Of a stretch of 64,000 bases of DNA, positions 45,577 to 55,563 are shown piece after piece. Numbering within the stretch: position 1 is the first letter of the stretch; each line of letters starts with the position of its first letter. This DNA is from Microdochium bolleyi (taxonomy: Eukaryota > Ascomycota > Sordariomycetes > Xylariales > Microdochiaceae), in NCBI GenBank assembly GCA_001566295.1, contig KQ964254.1, positions 1 through 64,000 of the forward strand, read 5' to 3'. A model generated the notes under the pieces. The model had not been told where the DNA came from. It saw only the letters and a program-made list of their open reading frames with translations, and did not search any database. Made by a program: the position numbers and the translations under genes.

Positions 45577-48020
45577 CTAGGAGTGCTGTGACACCCGCGA
45601 CTCGAGCGCGAGGACCATCGCTGTGCGGCTGGGGATGTAGATGTGGGTCCAGTTCTTCCTGCCGTTCCACTCCATTGGCGTCGTGAAGAACCGCGTGGCG
45701 GAGTCGATGTTGCCGAAACCACCAACCTCCTTTGTGTCGCTGTTCAGGACGACCTTGTATGTGCCCTCCTGCTCGATTCCGATGCGGTAGTCTGAAAAGC
45801 TTTCCGTGGGGTGGAAGTTGAAGATGAAGACGAGGCCTGCGCGCTCGAAGACGATCACCTTGTCGGTCTCGTTCTTGAGGCTGATGTAGGCCTGGGGCGC
45901 ATGCAGCCATCCGTACTTCTCTTCAGTCAGGTTGAGCTGCCGATCGAATTCGTTCAGGTCCTTGTAGCGCAGCAACTCATCCTCAGTGAGGTTGAGTTGA
46001 CGTCTCGCATACCAGAAGCTGTTCTGGTTACCCTCCCGGGGAAAGTCGAGCCACTCCGGGTGACCGAACTCGTTGCCCTCAAAGTTGAGCCAGCCCTCAC
46101 CACCCAGAGAATGGGTCAGAAGACGAATCATCTTGTGGAGCGCGACACCACGAGCGATGACGGGCGTCAATGGGGTGAGGACGGACATGTTGGTGTAGAG
46201 CTCAGCGTCGACGAGATGCATGAAGAGCGTTTTGTCACCTACTAGAGCCTGGTCGTGGCTTTCCGCGTAGGCGATGGTCTTTTCGCCATGGCGTCGGTTT
46301 GTCAAGGTGTAGCAGATCTTGGCCATGTCCCACTCGTCATCTTGCTGCTCCTTGAGAATCTTGATCCACATGTCGGGGATCGCCATCGCAAGGCGGTAGT
46401 CGAAGCCAACACCACCCAGAGACAGGGGCAGGCATAGCGCAGGCATGCCGGATACGTCTTCGGCGATGGTGATCGACTCGGGGTAGAGCTCGTGAATCAT
46501 TTCGTTGGCAATCATGAGGTAGACCACAGCCTCGTCGTCGACGGAAGGCCCAAAGTACTCGTGGTACCCGCCAGAGAAGCCCCTATATCGATTGTCAGCA
46601 AAGAGAAAATCTGTGCCCAACACGAGGCATGTACTTACGTTCCGATGCCGTGGTGTGTGTACAGCATGCTTGTGACACCGTCAAATCTGAAACCGTCGAA
46701 CTGGTACTCGTCCATCCAGAATCTCAGATTGCTGAGAAGGAATCGCATGACCTCATGGCTCCCGTAGTTGAACAGCCGGCTGTCCCACAGCTCGTGCCTT
46801 CCCTTGGCACCTTCGTGGAAGTAGCAGTGGTCCGAGCCGTCGAACATGTTGAGGCCATCCAGGGTGTTCTTGGAGGCGTGGCTGTGCACCACGTCGAGCA
46901 GGACAACCAGACCCAGGCCATGGGCCGTATCAATCAGCTCCTTGAGGTCTTCTGGCGTACCGTAGCGACTGCTGGCGGCGAAGAAGTTGTTGATCTGGTA
47001 GCCGAAGCTGGCATAGTATGCATGCTCCATTATTGCCATGAGCTGGATGACGTTGTATCCGAGACCCTTGATTCTTGGCAGCATGTCCTTCGTGAATTCC
47101 TTGAATGTCGTGACTCGGAGCTCGGGCGAAGAAATACCAACGTGAGCCTCGTACACACGGATACTCGCGGGCTTCTTGGGGCGCTGGTTCTTGAAGGTGT
47201 ACCTTTCTGCGGCCGGCGGGTTCCAGAAACGAGCATCATACGCCGGAGAAACAGCGAGATCTTGGGTGACGTATTTAATCCACGCGGGTAGACGATCGAT
47301 TTGCTCTCCTGCACGGGAAGTCATGGAGATCTGGAGCATGATGAAATGTCAGTAGGCCAGCCTTCAAGATGCCATGAGCTTCAAGTTGGAACTACACACC
47401 TTGAGCTTCGAGTTGTGAGGGATCGCGGCCTGGCCGTTGACGGCGGGGATCGTGATCTCCCATGTGCCGAACTCATTTTGTTTCATGGGATGGGCTCCCC
47501 GATTCCAGTTGTCTGTCGGATTGCTTGTCAGTCAAATGATCGTGGTCCAGAGCTCCGTAGCATGTCGCAAGATGCACGTACTGAAATCACCAATGAGGAA
47601 CGCTTCTACCGCGCTCGGTGCCCATTCTCTGTAGATGATGTTGTTGTCCTTGTCGACGTTGAAGCCGTAGATCTCGGTTCCCTGTGTTGGGGTGTCAGCT
47701 TGGTGCCGGCTGTGAGCGGAGCCTGAGAGGAACAAACCCTTGAGAATTTCTCGACGCCACCTTCTGTGTCGTTGAGCTTCTTGATCCAATCTTGAGCCTT
47801 GGAGTATCGCTGCTTGAGCGAATCTTGGAAGGGAGCGAGCCAGGGGTCAAGCTTCACCACACCTGGTTGGAGGGCCAGAGGTTAGCCAATTGCGCCAAAG
47901 ACAGTGGACCTGGGACGAGTAGAACATCGTACCGGTGCCATCGTTGGGGATGCCGTCCGGAGCTCCAGCAGAGGAGCTGGGGTCCAGGGTGTTCGCCGCG
48001 GTGTCGGCGACGGTAGCCAT
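45577..48020 (-). CDS. gbe1: 1,4-alpha-glucan (glycogen) branching enzyme, 707 aa, six exons
   Basis: Coding on the minus strand is 48020-47933, 47862-47738, 47681-47582, 47512-47400, 47330-46639 and 46582-45577. It cuts alpha-1,4 glucan and re-attaches the chain by alpha-1,6 bonds during glycogen synthesis (GH13/CBM48). The N-terminal CBM48 contains GDFNNWNRGAHP. The GH13 regions are visible in order: DVVHSH, then DGFRFDGVTSM with the nucleophile Asp, then TIAEDVSGMP with the acid/base Glu, then AESHDQ with the transition-state Asp. A C-terminal all-beta domain ends near VSQHS. Length matches yeast Glc3 (704). The introns are 56-70 nt, all with GT donors and AG acceptors. It converges with ORC5, with 238 bp between stops. 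Confidence 0.95.
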
Positions 48021-49499
48021 GGTTGGTCTTGGGAGCTGTAGTTCGTGAGGCTGTATAATATGTCGAGACTGGGGTTCGCAACAAGATCGATTGCACAGCA
48101 GCGTACTGAACAGAGATTCTGAAGATATGAGAGTGCGAGAGGGAAAGGACTGGAAACCTTGAGTGCTGAAGGAGTGCAGGCAGAGAAGAACAATAAAGCG
48201 AGCTGGAGCTTATCACCCCACTATTGCAGTCTAGGCGACCCGCGCGGGCGCGGAGAGCTGGAGTGGAATGGGTGGAGATTTGCAGGCGGATGACGTTGTA
48301 GGGGCAACTCGCAGCGAGGACGCTGCCAAATGCTCGCAGAAATGCACACCACAATGCAGACAGCGCAACGGCACTCCCGAGCTACGCAGCCAATGAGCAG
48401 CGCCAATGGCGCCCGCCACAGGGTTCATGTTTTCACCAGTCGCCCCTTCTCTCGCGCATCCAAGGCACCAAACATGCAGACAGCAAGTCCGACCCCGGAG
48501 CTGCCTGCTCGCTTGCATCTTTCTTCGTGGAGCTTTGGTGCTGGACTCGACATTGCAGACGACATTGAGAGCTGGAACCTCCTCGTCCCGAATCTCGTCC
48601 CGAGTTACCCTCCCGCAGCCAGGAAAAGAGAACGCGATTGTTGAGCTAGAGGGTGCAATCTGGATTGGAGACTAGGGTCCTCTCAGGCGACGTGCAAGCT
48701 CAACATGGGTTGTTGGTCCACCTTCGGCCAAATGTCTCGTCGGATCCCCAACGCAATACCATCGGCGATGCGCCCGGAACTTGCAAGGCACGGCCGCCAG
48801 AATGGTAGGGGCGCGGCAGAGACGAAGCTCCGCCTACACGAGGTTATGCTCAATGATCGCAACCCGCAATGCAGGACGAGAATAGCACAAAAGAAAGCAT
48901 GCACAACGGCGGGCGTGGTGAATGCCCGCTGCCCTTGTCCCCGTCTGGCCAGCCCCTCGACAACCAGCTCCAACAGGCCCCCGCACGCGAGCCCACCCAG
49001 AGTCGAGCCTAAGCCCCAAGGGGCCTGCCAACTTTAGCAACCCACCTGGGCAGACGGGCCAGCGTCGCCAGAGCCGCATGGCCCTCCTACCCCGGCCGCG
49101 AATCGCACGCCCGCCCACGCCCAGTGGGGCAGGCCAGCTCCATGATCGGAGCTGCAGCTCCTCCGCAAACGACGACAACCACAAACAGCCACGGCTGCAT
49201 CTACGACACCTCAGCCTTGCCCGTTCGCACAGCCACCCCCGAACCGCCGGTATCAACCCGACAGTCCTGCAACTGCTACAGCTGCACCTGGATCCTGGAT
49301 GGTTCCCTTGGAGCTATTCTAGTCCGCACTGCGGCTTCCGGCCTTCCGACGATCCCCGCTTCAGACTCCTACCCGCCCAGGTGTTGCTAGCCAGGCACTC
49401 TGGGCGGTGACTGCGACTCGGGCTGGGCCACTATATGACTGCGAACGACCGCAACGCTCTCGGTACCCATTCAGAGCACAAAGACACCGTGCATCCAAA
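48021..49499. other. Divergent intergenic region, 1.5 kb
   Basis: This lies between branching enzyme (-) and Mcx1 (+). Several open frames of about 100-140 codons lie around 48830-49410 on both strands, but they mirror each other as expected from GC-rich non-coding DNA. No gene was supported. Confidence 0.55.
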
Positions 49500-51337
49500 A
49501 TGAAGTCCGCCGTCCGGATCTCGCGGAATAGGCCGAACGCACTCCCTGGCCGACAACGAGCCCTCTCTGCCGCGGCAAGCCTCCAGATCGCCCCCCGCCG
49601 TGCCTCCGACTTCAACTCCGGCTTCTCCAGCAGCTACGACCCCAACGAAGAAGGCCGTGGGCCCATGTTCAGCAAGACATCCATTGGGGTCCCACAATTC
49701 TACCCTCGGGACTTGAAGAAGCGGGTTGACCAGTATGTCGTCGGCCAGGACCGGGCGAAGAAGACGATATCGTCAGTCATATTCAACCACTATCAGGGAC
49801 TGCGCCGCCGCAAACACAACGAGGAGCTGGAGAGAAAGCGAGAAGAGAAGCTCATGAGACAGGCTATCGCCCGAGACCGGACCACGCGGCAGAGAGATCC
49901 GCATCCGGTCGAAGGTGCGGACCATCCCACCTCACTGCACTACCGTTACGACGCTGACGACTACCCGCAAGACGAGTTCCCTGGCCACAACGACTCGATA
50001 CAAGCAATGCACCAAGCTTGGCAGAGTACACAAGAAGACGACTTCTACATCGTCGAGGATGAGACCTATACACCTCCTGTCAAGATAGACAAGAGCAATT
50101 TGCTGCTCATAGGGCCAACGGGAGTTGGCAAGACATATATACTAGAGTATGTTCTCACGTCAACAGTGGCGCGGCCACTTGAGCTAATTCTTGCAGGACT
50201 CTGAGTAAACAGATCAACGTGCCTTTCACAATTTGCGACTGCAATTCGTTCACCCAAGCAGGATACATCGGCCAAGACGTAGAGACTTGTATCGAGCGGC
50301 TCCTCATAGAAGCAAACTACGACAACAAAGCATGCGAGCAGGGCATTGTAGTGCTGGACGAGTTCGACAAGATTGCGAAGCGTGAGACCATGAACGGTCG
50401 TGATGTGGGAGGCGAAGGCGTTCAGCAAGCACTTTTGAAGCTGGTTGAGGGGACAAAAGTGACGGTAAACGTCAAAGACAACCGCTCTGCGTCCTCGACA
50501 CGTTCGGCGAGTCCCATAACCACCAACTACAACGGCCCTGGCGGCAGTAACGCGACATCGGGACCACAGGCAGGACCGCCAGCGTCCGGCAAAGTCGACC
50601 AGTACACGATTGACACCAGCAATATCCTGTTTGTGATGTGCGGTGCTTTCGTAGGCCTCGATAAAGTCATTCTGAGCCGAGTTGCCAAGCCCACGATAGG
50701 ATTTGGCGCCGAGGTGCGCAGCCGCTCGACTTCAGACGGGAAACAGCCCGATCTGGCACCGGAGCTCTTCGCTCATCTTCCTCATCGCCCGGACGGCAAC
50801 ACTGCAGCCGCCGGTATGACAGCACTTGATCTGACGACGCCCGAGGATCTACAGAGCTTCGGCTTTATCCCCGAGCTCATTGGTCGTGTCCACAACATTG
50901 TAGCATTGTCTCCGTTGTCGAAGCAAGATCTTCTTCGCATCCTCACAGAACCGAGGAACAGCCTGGTCGCGCAGTATACTGCGCTGTTCGAGACTTACCC
51001 GTCCCGGCTGTATTTCACACACAAATCCCTCCTGGCCATTGCCGAGCGCGCCGAAAAGTCACGGACCGGTGCTCGTGGGCTCAAGATGGAAGTCGAGCGG
51101 GTGCTGGCCGAGGCCATGTTTGATGCGCCCATGCACTACGTCCTGGTGACCGAGAAGGCGGTGCGTGGGGAGGAGAAGCTCGGGTACTGGGGCAAGGACG
51201 GCAGGTTCGAGGTCGAACGGCGCATCAGGGACGAGGATGGGATCCAGGACGGCGTCCCGGGAGACGACCCCAGCGGCATCGCCCGGCAAGTCTATAGCAC
51301 GGGCAACTATCGCGAAGCTGGCGAGAGCGGTGCTTGA
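49500..51337 (+). CDS. mcx1: Mitochondrial ClpX-type AAA+ unfoldase, 595 aa, two exons
   Basis: Exons are 49500-50146 and 50197-51337, with an intron of 50 nt. Residues 1-35 are Arg/Ala/Ser-rich and acid-free, a matrix-targeting presequence. The ClpX AAA+ module has Walker A GPTGVGKT (205-212), pore loop GYIG (in AGYIGQDVE; bacterial ClpX has GYVG), Walker B VVLDEFDKI (267-275) and sensor-2 GARGLK. It lacks the N-terminal zinc-binding domain of bacterial ClpX, as do yeast Mcx1 and its kin. Two inserts are present: about 105-190 (charged, after YQGLRRRKHNEE) and about 305-350 (Ser/Gly/Pro). Yeast Mcx1 activates ALA synthase for haem synthesis. ClpP dependence in this fungus cannot be judged here. 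Confidence 0.93.
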
Positions 51338-51705
51338 GTGGATCTGCACGGGAACGTGCAACGCCAGCGCCGGCTTTGTGCTTCTGGCAGAGGGAGTGGC
51401 GTTCGCGAAGATTTTTCTCTCCGCCAACCACAGAAGCCCTCTTTCTGGCGAGGCGCCTGCCTTCGAGACAAGGTACTTGTAGCGGTTCGAGATGTATATA
51501 TATGTGTATACAAGACACCCACGTTCAACCCCTGCTCACCCTTGATTAGTGTAGCATCGTGGGCATATTCAGATTACGGCAAGCAATAATACTTACTGGG
51601 TACGCACGACAGAGAGAAAGAAAGATCATCGCGCTGGAGCAAGCCGAGCAACGGTCGACGCGGAGCTCGCGAAGGGGGACCAAAAAAGAAAACGAGAGAG
51701 ATCAT
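51338..51705. other. Intergenic, mcx1 to tRNA
   Basis: This holds the mcx1 3' region and, on the minus strand, sequence downstream of the tRNA, including a purine-rich run at about 51677-51700 that reads as a T-rich stretch on the tRNA strand and so could terminate Pol III. Confidence 0.5.
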
Positions 51706-51779
51706 TGATCCGTCACGGACTTGAACCGCAGACCTTCAGTGTGTTAGACTGACGTGATAACCAACTACACCAACGGACC
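51706..51779 (-). tRNA. tRNA-Val, anticodon AAC
   Basis: Read on the minus strand it folds as a cloverleaf of 74 nt. The acceptor stem GGTCCGT pairs with ACGGATC (one G-U), followed by discriminator A. The D arm is TGGTGTAGTTGGTTATCAC. The anticodon stem TCAGT/ACTGA closes the loop CTAACAC, giving anticodon AAC at 34-36 for Val GUU. The T arm with TTCAAGT is present, with two wobble pairs in its stem. No intron is present. Confidence 0.93.
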
Positions 51780-52878
51780 GTATCGAGTCGCTTCTTTCCC
51801 CTTCCCCCCTCTTGGGGTGAGCGAGGAAAACCTCGAAATCTGATTGGATGAGAGGTGGGAGGTGTTATCGTGACATATAGATACATATGCAATGCATCCT
51901 AGGAGACGGACTGCGGGGCTCTTTGTCTCCGTCTCGGTCTCCCTCCCTCCCCTCTTCTGGTTGATGCAGGTTTGGCGACTGGGCTTTTGCTGTAGGACGG
52001 TCTATAGTGGGGAGAGGTCAACGGTTTCGTCGGTCTCACGCGCAGGGGGGGATTTTTGTCTGATGAAATATTCAGGCTTGGGGGCGGTGATGGGGGGCCG
52101 ATCGGGGAAAGTGTACCCTATTATACGCCCTGGCTGAGAGGGAAAAAACATTTTGGTACGACGGGTCAGAAAGGCCGGCTGTGAAGGAGAAGAGCTCAGG
52201 GTGCTTGTACAAAAAGGGTACTTTGGTGCTCTATGTTACACGGCGCCGGAGTCAACGCGCGGTGTGTGTGCGTGTGTGTTATGCCGCGGTTGTGTGCGAG
52301 GCACTTCGAGCTTTAGGAGTACGGACAGGAGTAGGTGGCCCAAGAATCAGAAGGCACCTTGAAGAGAAGTATAGCAGAGAGCTCCTCTAGACGATGGGGA
52401 GGCGAATGGGAGGCAGGCGGCAAACAGCGACACTCGCAACCTGGGCCTTAGGGCGATCCATCAACCCATAAGCAGAGGTGTCTCTAACGACATGGAAAAT
52501 GTAGGATTTTGACATATATACACAACGCACACCGTCGCTCTCAGCGTCGCCCTACCTCTTCGACAGTTAGCTCGCCGGCTAGCCACCAGTTCGTGCAGCA
52601 CGGCGGCCTACTACCTCGTCATAGCCAAGTGGTGTTCGTCTTTACACAGCTCTCTCGAGCCTTTCTTCTAGGTTTGTTATCTGTATTTGTGTTCTCGTAC
52701 ATGGGAGCGGACCGCCACCCGGTTTGTCTTCATTGCTGCACTAACTGTTCGTGTGACTAGTCCCATGCAATTCTTTCTAGTGACAAAGGAAACCAATGGT
52801 TTGAGTAAACGACATCCTATATTGACGATTATGTCTACTACAGCAGACGGATTACATGGTATAGACATGACAGGCTGC
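51780..52878. other. Intergenic, 1.1 kb, tRNA upstream and cox5 3' side
   Basis: A short GT-rich run lies at about 52260-52280 (GTGTGTGTGCGTGTGTG). No protein gene was found on either strand, and short open frames are not conserved-looking. Confidence 0.55.
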
Positions 52879-53690
52879 TTAGTGCTTGGGGGGAGACTGG
52901 ACGTGGCCAACACCGTTGTAATCGGCGGAGGACAGACCGGTAAGAGGCTCCGCGCGTTGTCCCTGTGTTGTATGCTGTTAGTGTGTGTCCTCCATGGTAG
53001 CGGTGCTGCTTCCGAGAACCAGCAACAAGCTACGCAAGGGCTACAGGGGGCTCTTACCTTGAGGTACTCGTTTGTGGCCTCCTGGTACTCCTTGTGCATG
53101 GTGGTGGGGGCAGGGCCGGCGAAGGCGCGCATGGCAGCGAAGATACCGAACGAGGCAGCAAGGCCGATGACTGTGTACATGATGACCTTCTGGTTCTCGT
53201 CGGCAGGCTCCTGGGCGCGGGGGCCGTGAGCGCCGAAGGCGATCCAGTAGGCTAGAGGCGAATGATGTTAGTCCTTGTTTACACATATATCGCAGAGTCG
53301 TCCCATGGAGATATGCGACCATCGGTGCGAGAATTGGCAAATGATGCACGCCCTCGTCCACACAGATTGAGAAATAAGCAACCGGAGCCAGGGCTTAAGT
53401 CTCTGGCTATGTTGGTGGAGGTCTTGGGAAGGGCCAAATTGGCACAACATACCGGCCTTCTTCTCGTTGAGGGTCATCTCGGCCCAGTTGGTCTTCATAC
53501 GGTCACGGAGCGCCATCCAAAGCTCAGCCTGCTCGGTCGGGGGCATGCCCTCCCATCGCTTCTCAATGTTGGCGAGAGTGGGATTCGAGATGGCGTGAGT
53601 CGAGGCGGCGGCGCGGGGGACGTAGGTGGCCTGTCTCGAGGCCGCTCTGGCAGAGGCACGCAGCAGAGAAGTGGCCGGGGTGCGCATCAT
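52879..53690 (-). CDS. cox5: Cytochrome c oxidase subunit IV/5 (Cox5), 171 aa, three exons
   Basis: Coding on the minus strand is 53690-53453, 53251-53058 and 52962-52879. The third exon was found from the conserved C-terminus (EPLTGLSSADYNGVGHVQS). This is the nuclear-encoded COX IV family subunit of respiratory complex IV in the mitochondrial inner membrane. Residues 1-33 are a presequence (basic, Ser/Ala-rich). The matrix domain contains ISNPTLANIEKRWEGM and LNEKKAAYWIAFG. One membrane helix lies at about 104-122 (MYTVIGLAASFGIFAAMRAF), and the intermembrane-space tail follows. Introns are 201 and 95 nt. Two ATGs lie in tandem at 53690 and 53687, and either could serve as start. Confidence 0.93.
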
Positions 53691-54868
53691 GTTGGGCGGT
53701 TGTGTGCCGGGCACGGGTCTGAGAGGATAGTCGAAGGAGCGGCGGGGGTATCGATTGAGGCGGTCGCGAGTCGTCTCGGGAGGTGGTGGATGCGGATCGC
53801 GTGGCTGTCTGATGACGACTTGGAGGTTGTCGGTTGAGCTGTCGTGCGTTTTTTTGCGTAGAGCCGAGCTTCCCCGGCGAATGCGTCGAGTCAGGCCTGG
53901 GGAGCTGCGAACCACGATCTGAAGCTACCCGGCAGCGGCTATGTCAAAAGTGGCACTAGCCGGTTGCCCCACCACTCACTGCATTGCAATTACGACACAG
54001 GCCCACCATCGTCTTTGCCATTTCAGTGGACGTCGGGCATGCTGTGATGAGCACGACTTGATGATGAGGCTAACGGTAATCATGTGATATTCGTTGCTCT
54101 TACCATGACTGGAAGCCATTCCAACGGTCGATCATCGATGTTCTGGCTATCATCGTTGTCATTCAAATTGTCCCTGAAAATGCTCGGCACAAGTCTCGGT
54201 GCACCATACGATGGGGGCACTGTCGTACGATTGATCCTTGTCACAGCTAGACAACTGCGGAAACAATTGTCGTTGGAAGCTTGGTCAGATAAAGTGTACC
54301 TTGGGTTTGTTCATGTGCGAGCACATTGTGTTGTACTACTCCTCGCTGAGGCAATCCTAGGCTGTAAATGAATGCATCTTCAAAGCTCATGTACGTCGTA
54401 AAAGCTGCGTCTTGTGAACCGGCCTCCCAATTATGAAGCTCATCTGACCAGTGAGTCGCAAAAGCTCAGCTCTCGGGATGTGACTTTCCTGTGGCGATAA
54501 TCCGCATGAGTCACCATGGTGGCCACGACAACCGTAAGGCATCAGTATCTTGTATTCTCGTTGTGTCTCTGGGGCGATTTTGCCCTGTCACGACTGGTGA
54601 GTGGAGGCCAGAACCAGTCACTCATCCTCACAGTCGATGCTTCTTAGTATGGTAACAACCGCATGCTTATTTGTGCAAAATTGCAGATCGTGGCTAGCAG
54701 GAGTTCAGGTGCAGAAGGACAAATTCCGTGATCCAAGTCCAATGTAGTCAGTAGCCTGATATTCGTGCCGAGCATCCCAGTCCACAGCCAACAACCTTGC
54801 GATCTATGACACCAGGTTGCGATGCAGCCAATGCGGAGATGACCACTTTCGCTCGAGCTGGTATGTTT
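53691..54868. other. Intergenic, 1.2 kb, cox5 promoter side
   Basis: This is the upstream region of cox5 (-) and the 3' side of the 68-aa gene (-). A 95-codon open frame at 54084-54371 (+) lacks support. No repeat or RNA gene is seen. Confidence 0.5.
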
Positions 54869-55148
54869 TCATCGCTGGGCAGGATCAGACGAAGTGGTGG
54901 TAGACTGCAGAGATTCTCGTAGCTGCTTTTGTCCGGCCTGTCCGCCGTTCAGAGCAGGGTCGTTCTTCTTCTCCATCTGCTCCTTGAAGACTGGATTGAA
55001 GGCATAGTACCCTACAATTCTCCTGGATCAGACACAAGCTCGCCAGAGATGCTGCATTTTGTAACCCCTGGAATTATGACTGACCATTCCAGATACCGAA
55101 GCCAATTGCAAAGCCGAGTGGCAGAACGCGGCTTACGAAGAAACTCAT
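54869..55148 (-). CDS. Spliced 68-aa single-helix membrane microprotein
   Basis: Coding on the minus strand is 55148-55085 and 55011-54869, with a 73-nt intron (donor GTCAGT, acceptor TAG, phase 1) and total 69 codons. The start context is ACC-ATG. The product opens MSFFVSRVLPLGFAIGFGIW, with a hydrophobic helix at about 7-24 (after an Arg at 7), then YYAFNPVFKEQMEKKN and a polar tail. Composition (short helix, YYAFNPVF, Lys-rich after) resembles small inner-mitochondrial-membrane subunits or assembly factors, but I cannot name the family. It is transcribed away from mus7 with 415 bp between starts. Intron and reading frame agree, and the first 38 residues look under selection rather than random. 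Confidence 0.6.
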
Positions 55149-55563
55149 GGTGAGGTTGTGTTGCTATAAAGCAACCAGCCGAGACGCGGCAGCAGACGAG
55201 AAGGCCCAAGTCAGATATGGATGACCTCAGCGACCCGGAAAGTTTTGCGACTGATCTGGCGCCAGTTTCGCGCAAAGTGGTTTATGGAGGGCGTGCACGC
55301 CAAGTACAGTGTGCCTTTGGAAAGTGGGCCGGCTGGCCGTTGTTGGAGAACGACGCGGTCCCCGCAATATCCAGACGCGTCGAAGCTTAAGCCGACTCAC
55401 GGAGCACAGCATTATTGATGTGTAAGCCTGAGGCACCTGTCGAATTTGCGAATGTCCAAGCATCGGAGGAAGACCGACCGATGGGAAACACCGAGCAGTC
55501 ACACAAACCCGAACATGCATCGATAAATCATCTCCCACCCCAAAGACATGCATTGTAGCGTCA
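55149..55563. promoter_or_regulatory. Divergent promoter region, microprotein and mus7
   Basis: These 415 bp separate the two start codons, so the pair shares a bidirectional promoter region. It contains a 57-codon open frame upstream of mus7, listed separately. I see no clear TATA box. Confidence 0.5.
55217..55390 (+). other. Short open frame (57 aa) in the mus7 upstream region
   Basis: ATG at 55217 opens MDDLSDPESFATDLAPVSRK and stops with TAA at 55390, 173 bp before the mus7 ATG. It could be a regulatory uORF if transcription starts upstream of it, or a chance frame. It is not in splice register with mus7. Confidence 0.25.

Noticed and set aside
48834..49256. 140-codon minus-strand frame between branching enzyme and mcx1
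   Set aside because: Arg/Gly/Leu-rich translation typical of GC-rich spacer DNA, and the opposite strand is equally open.
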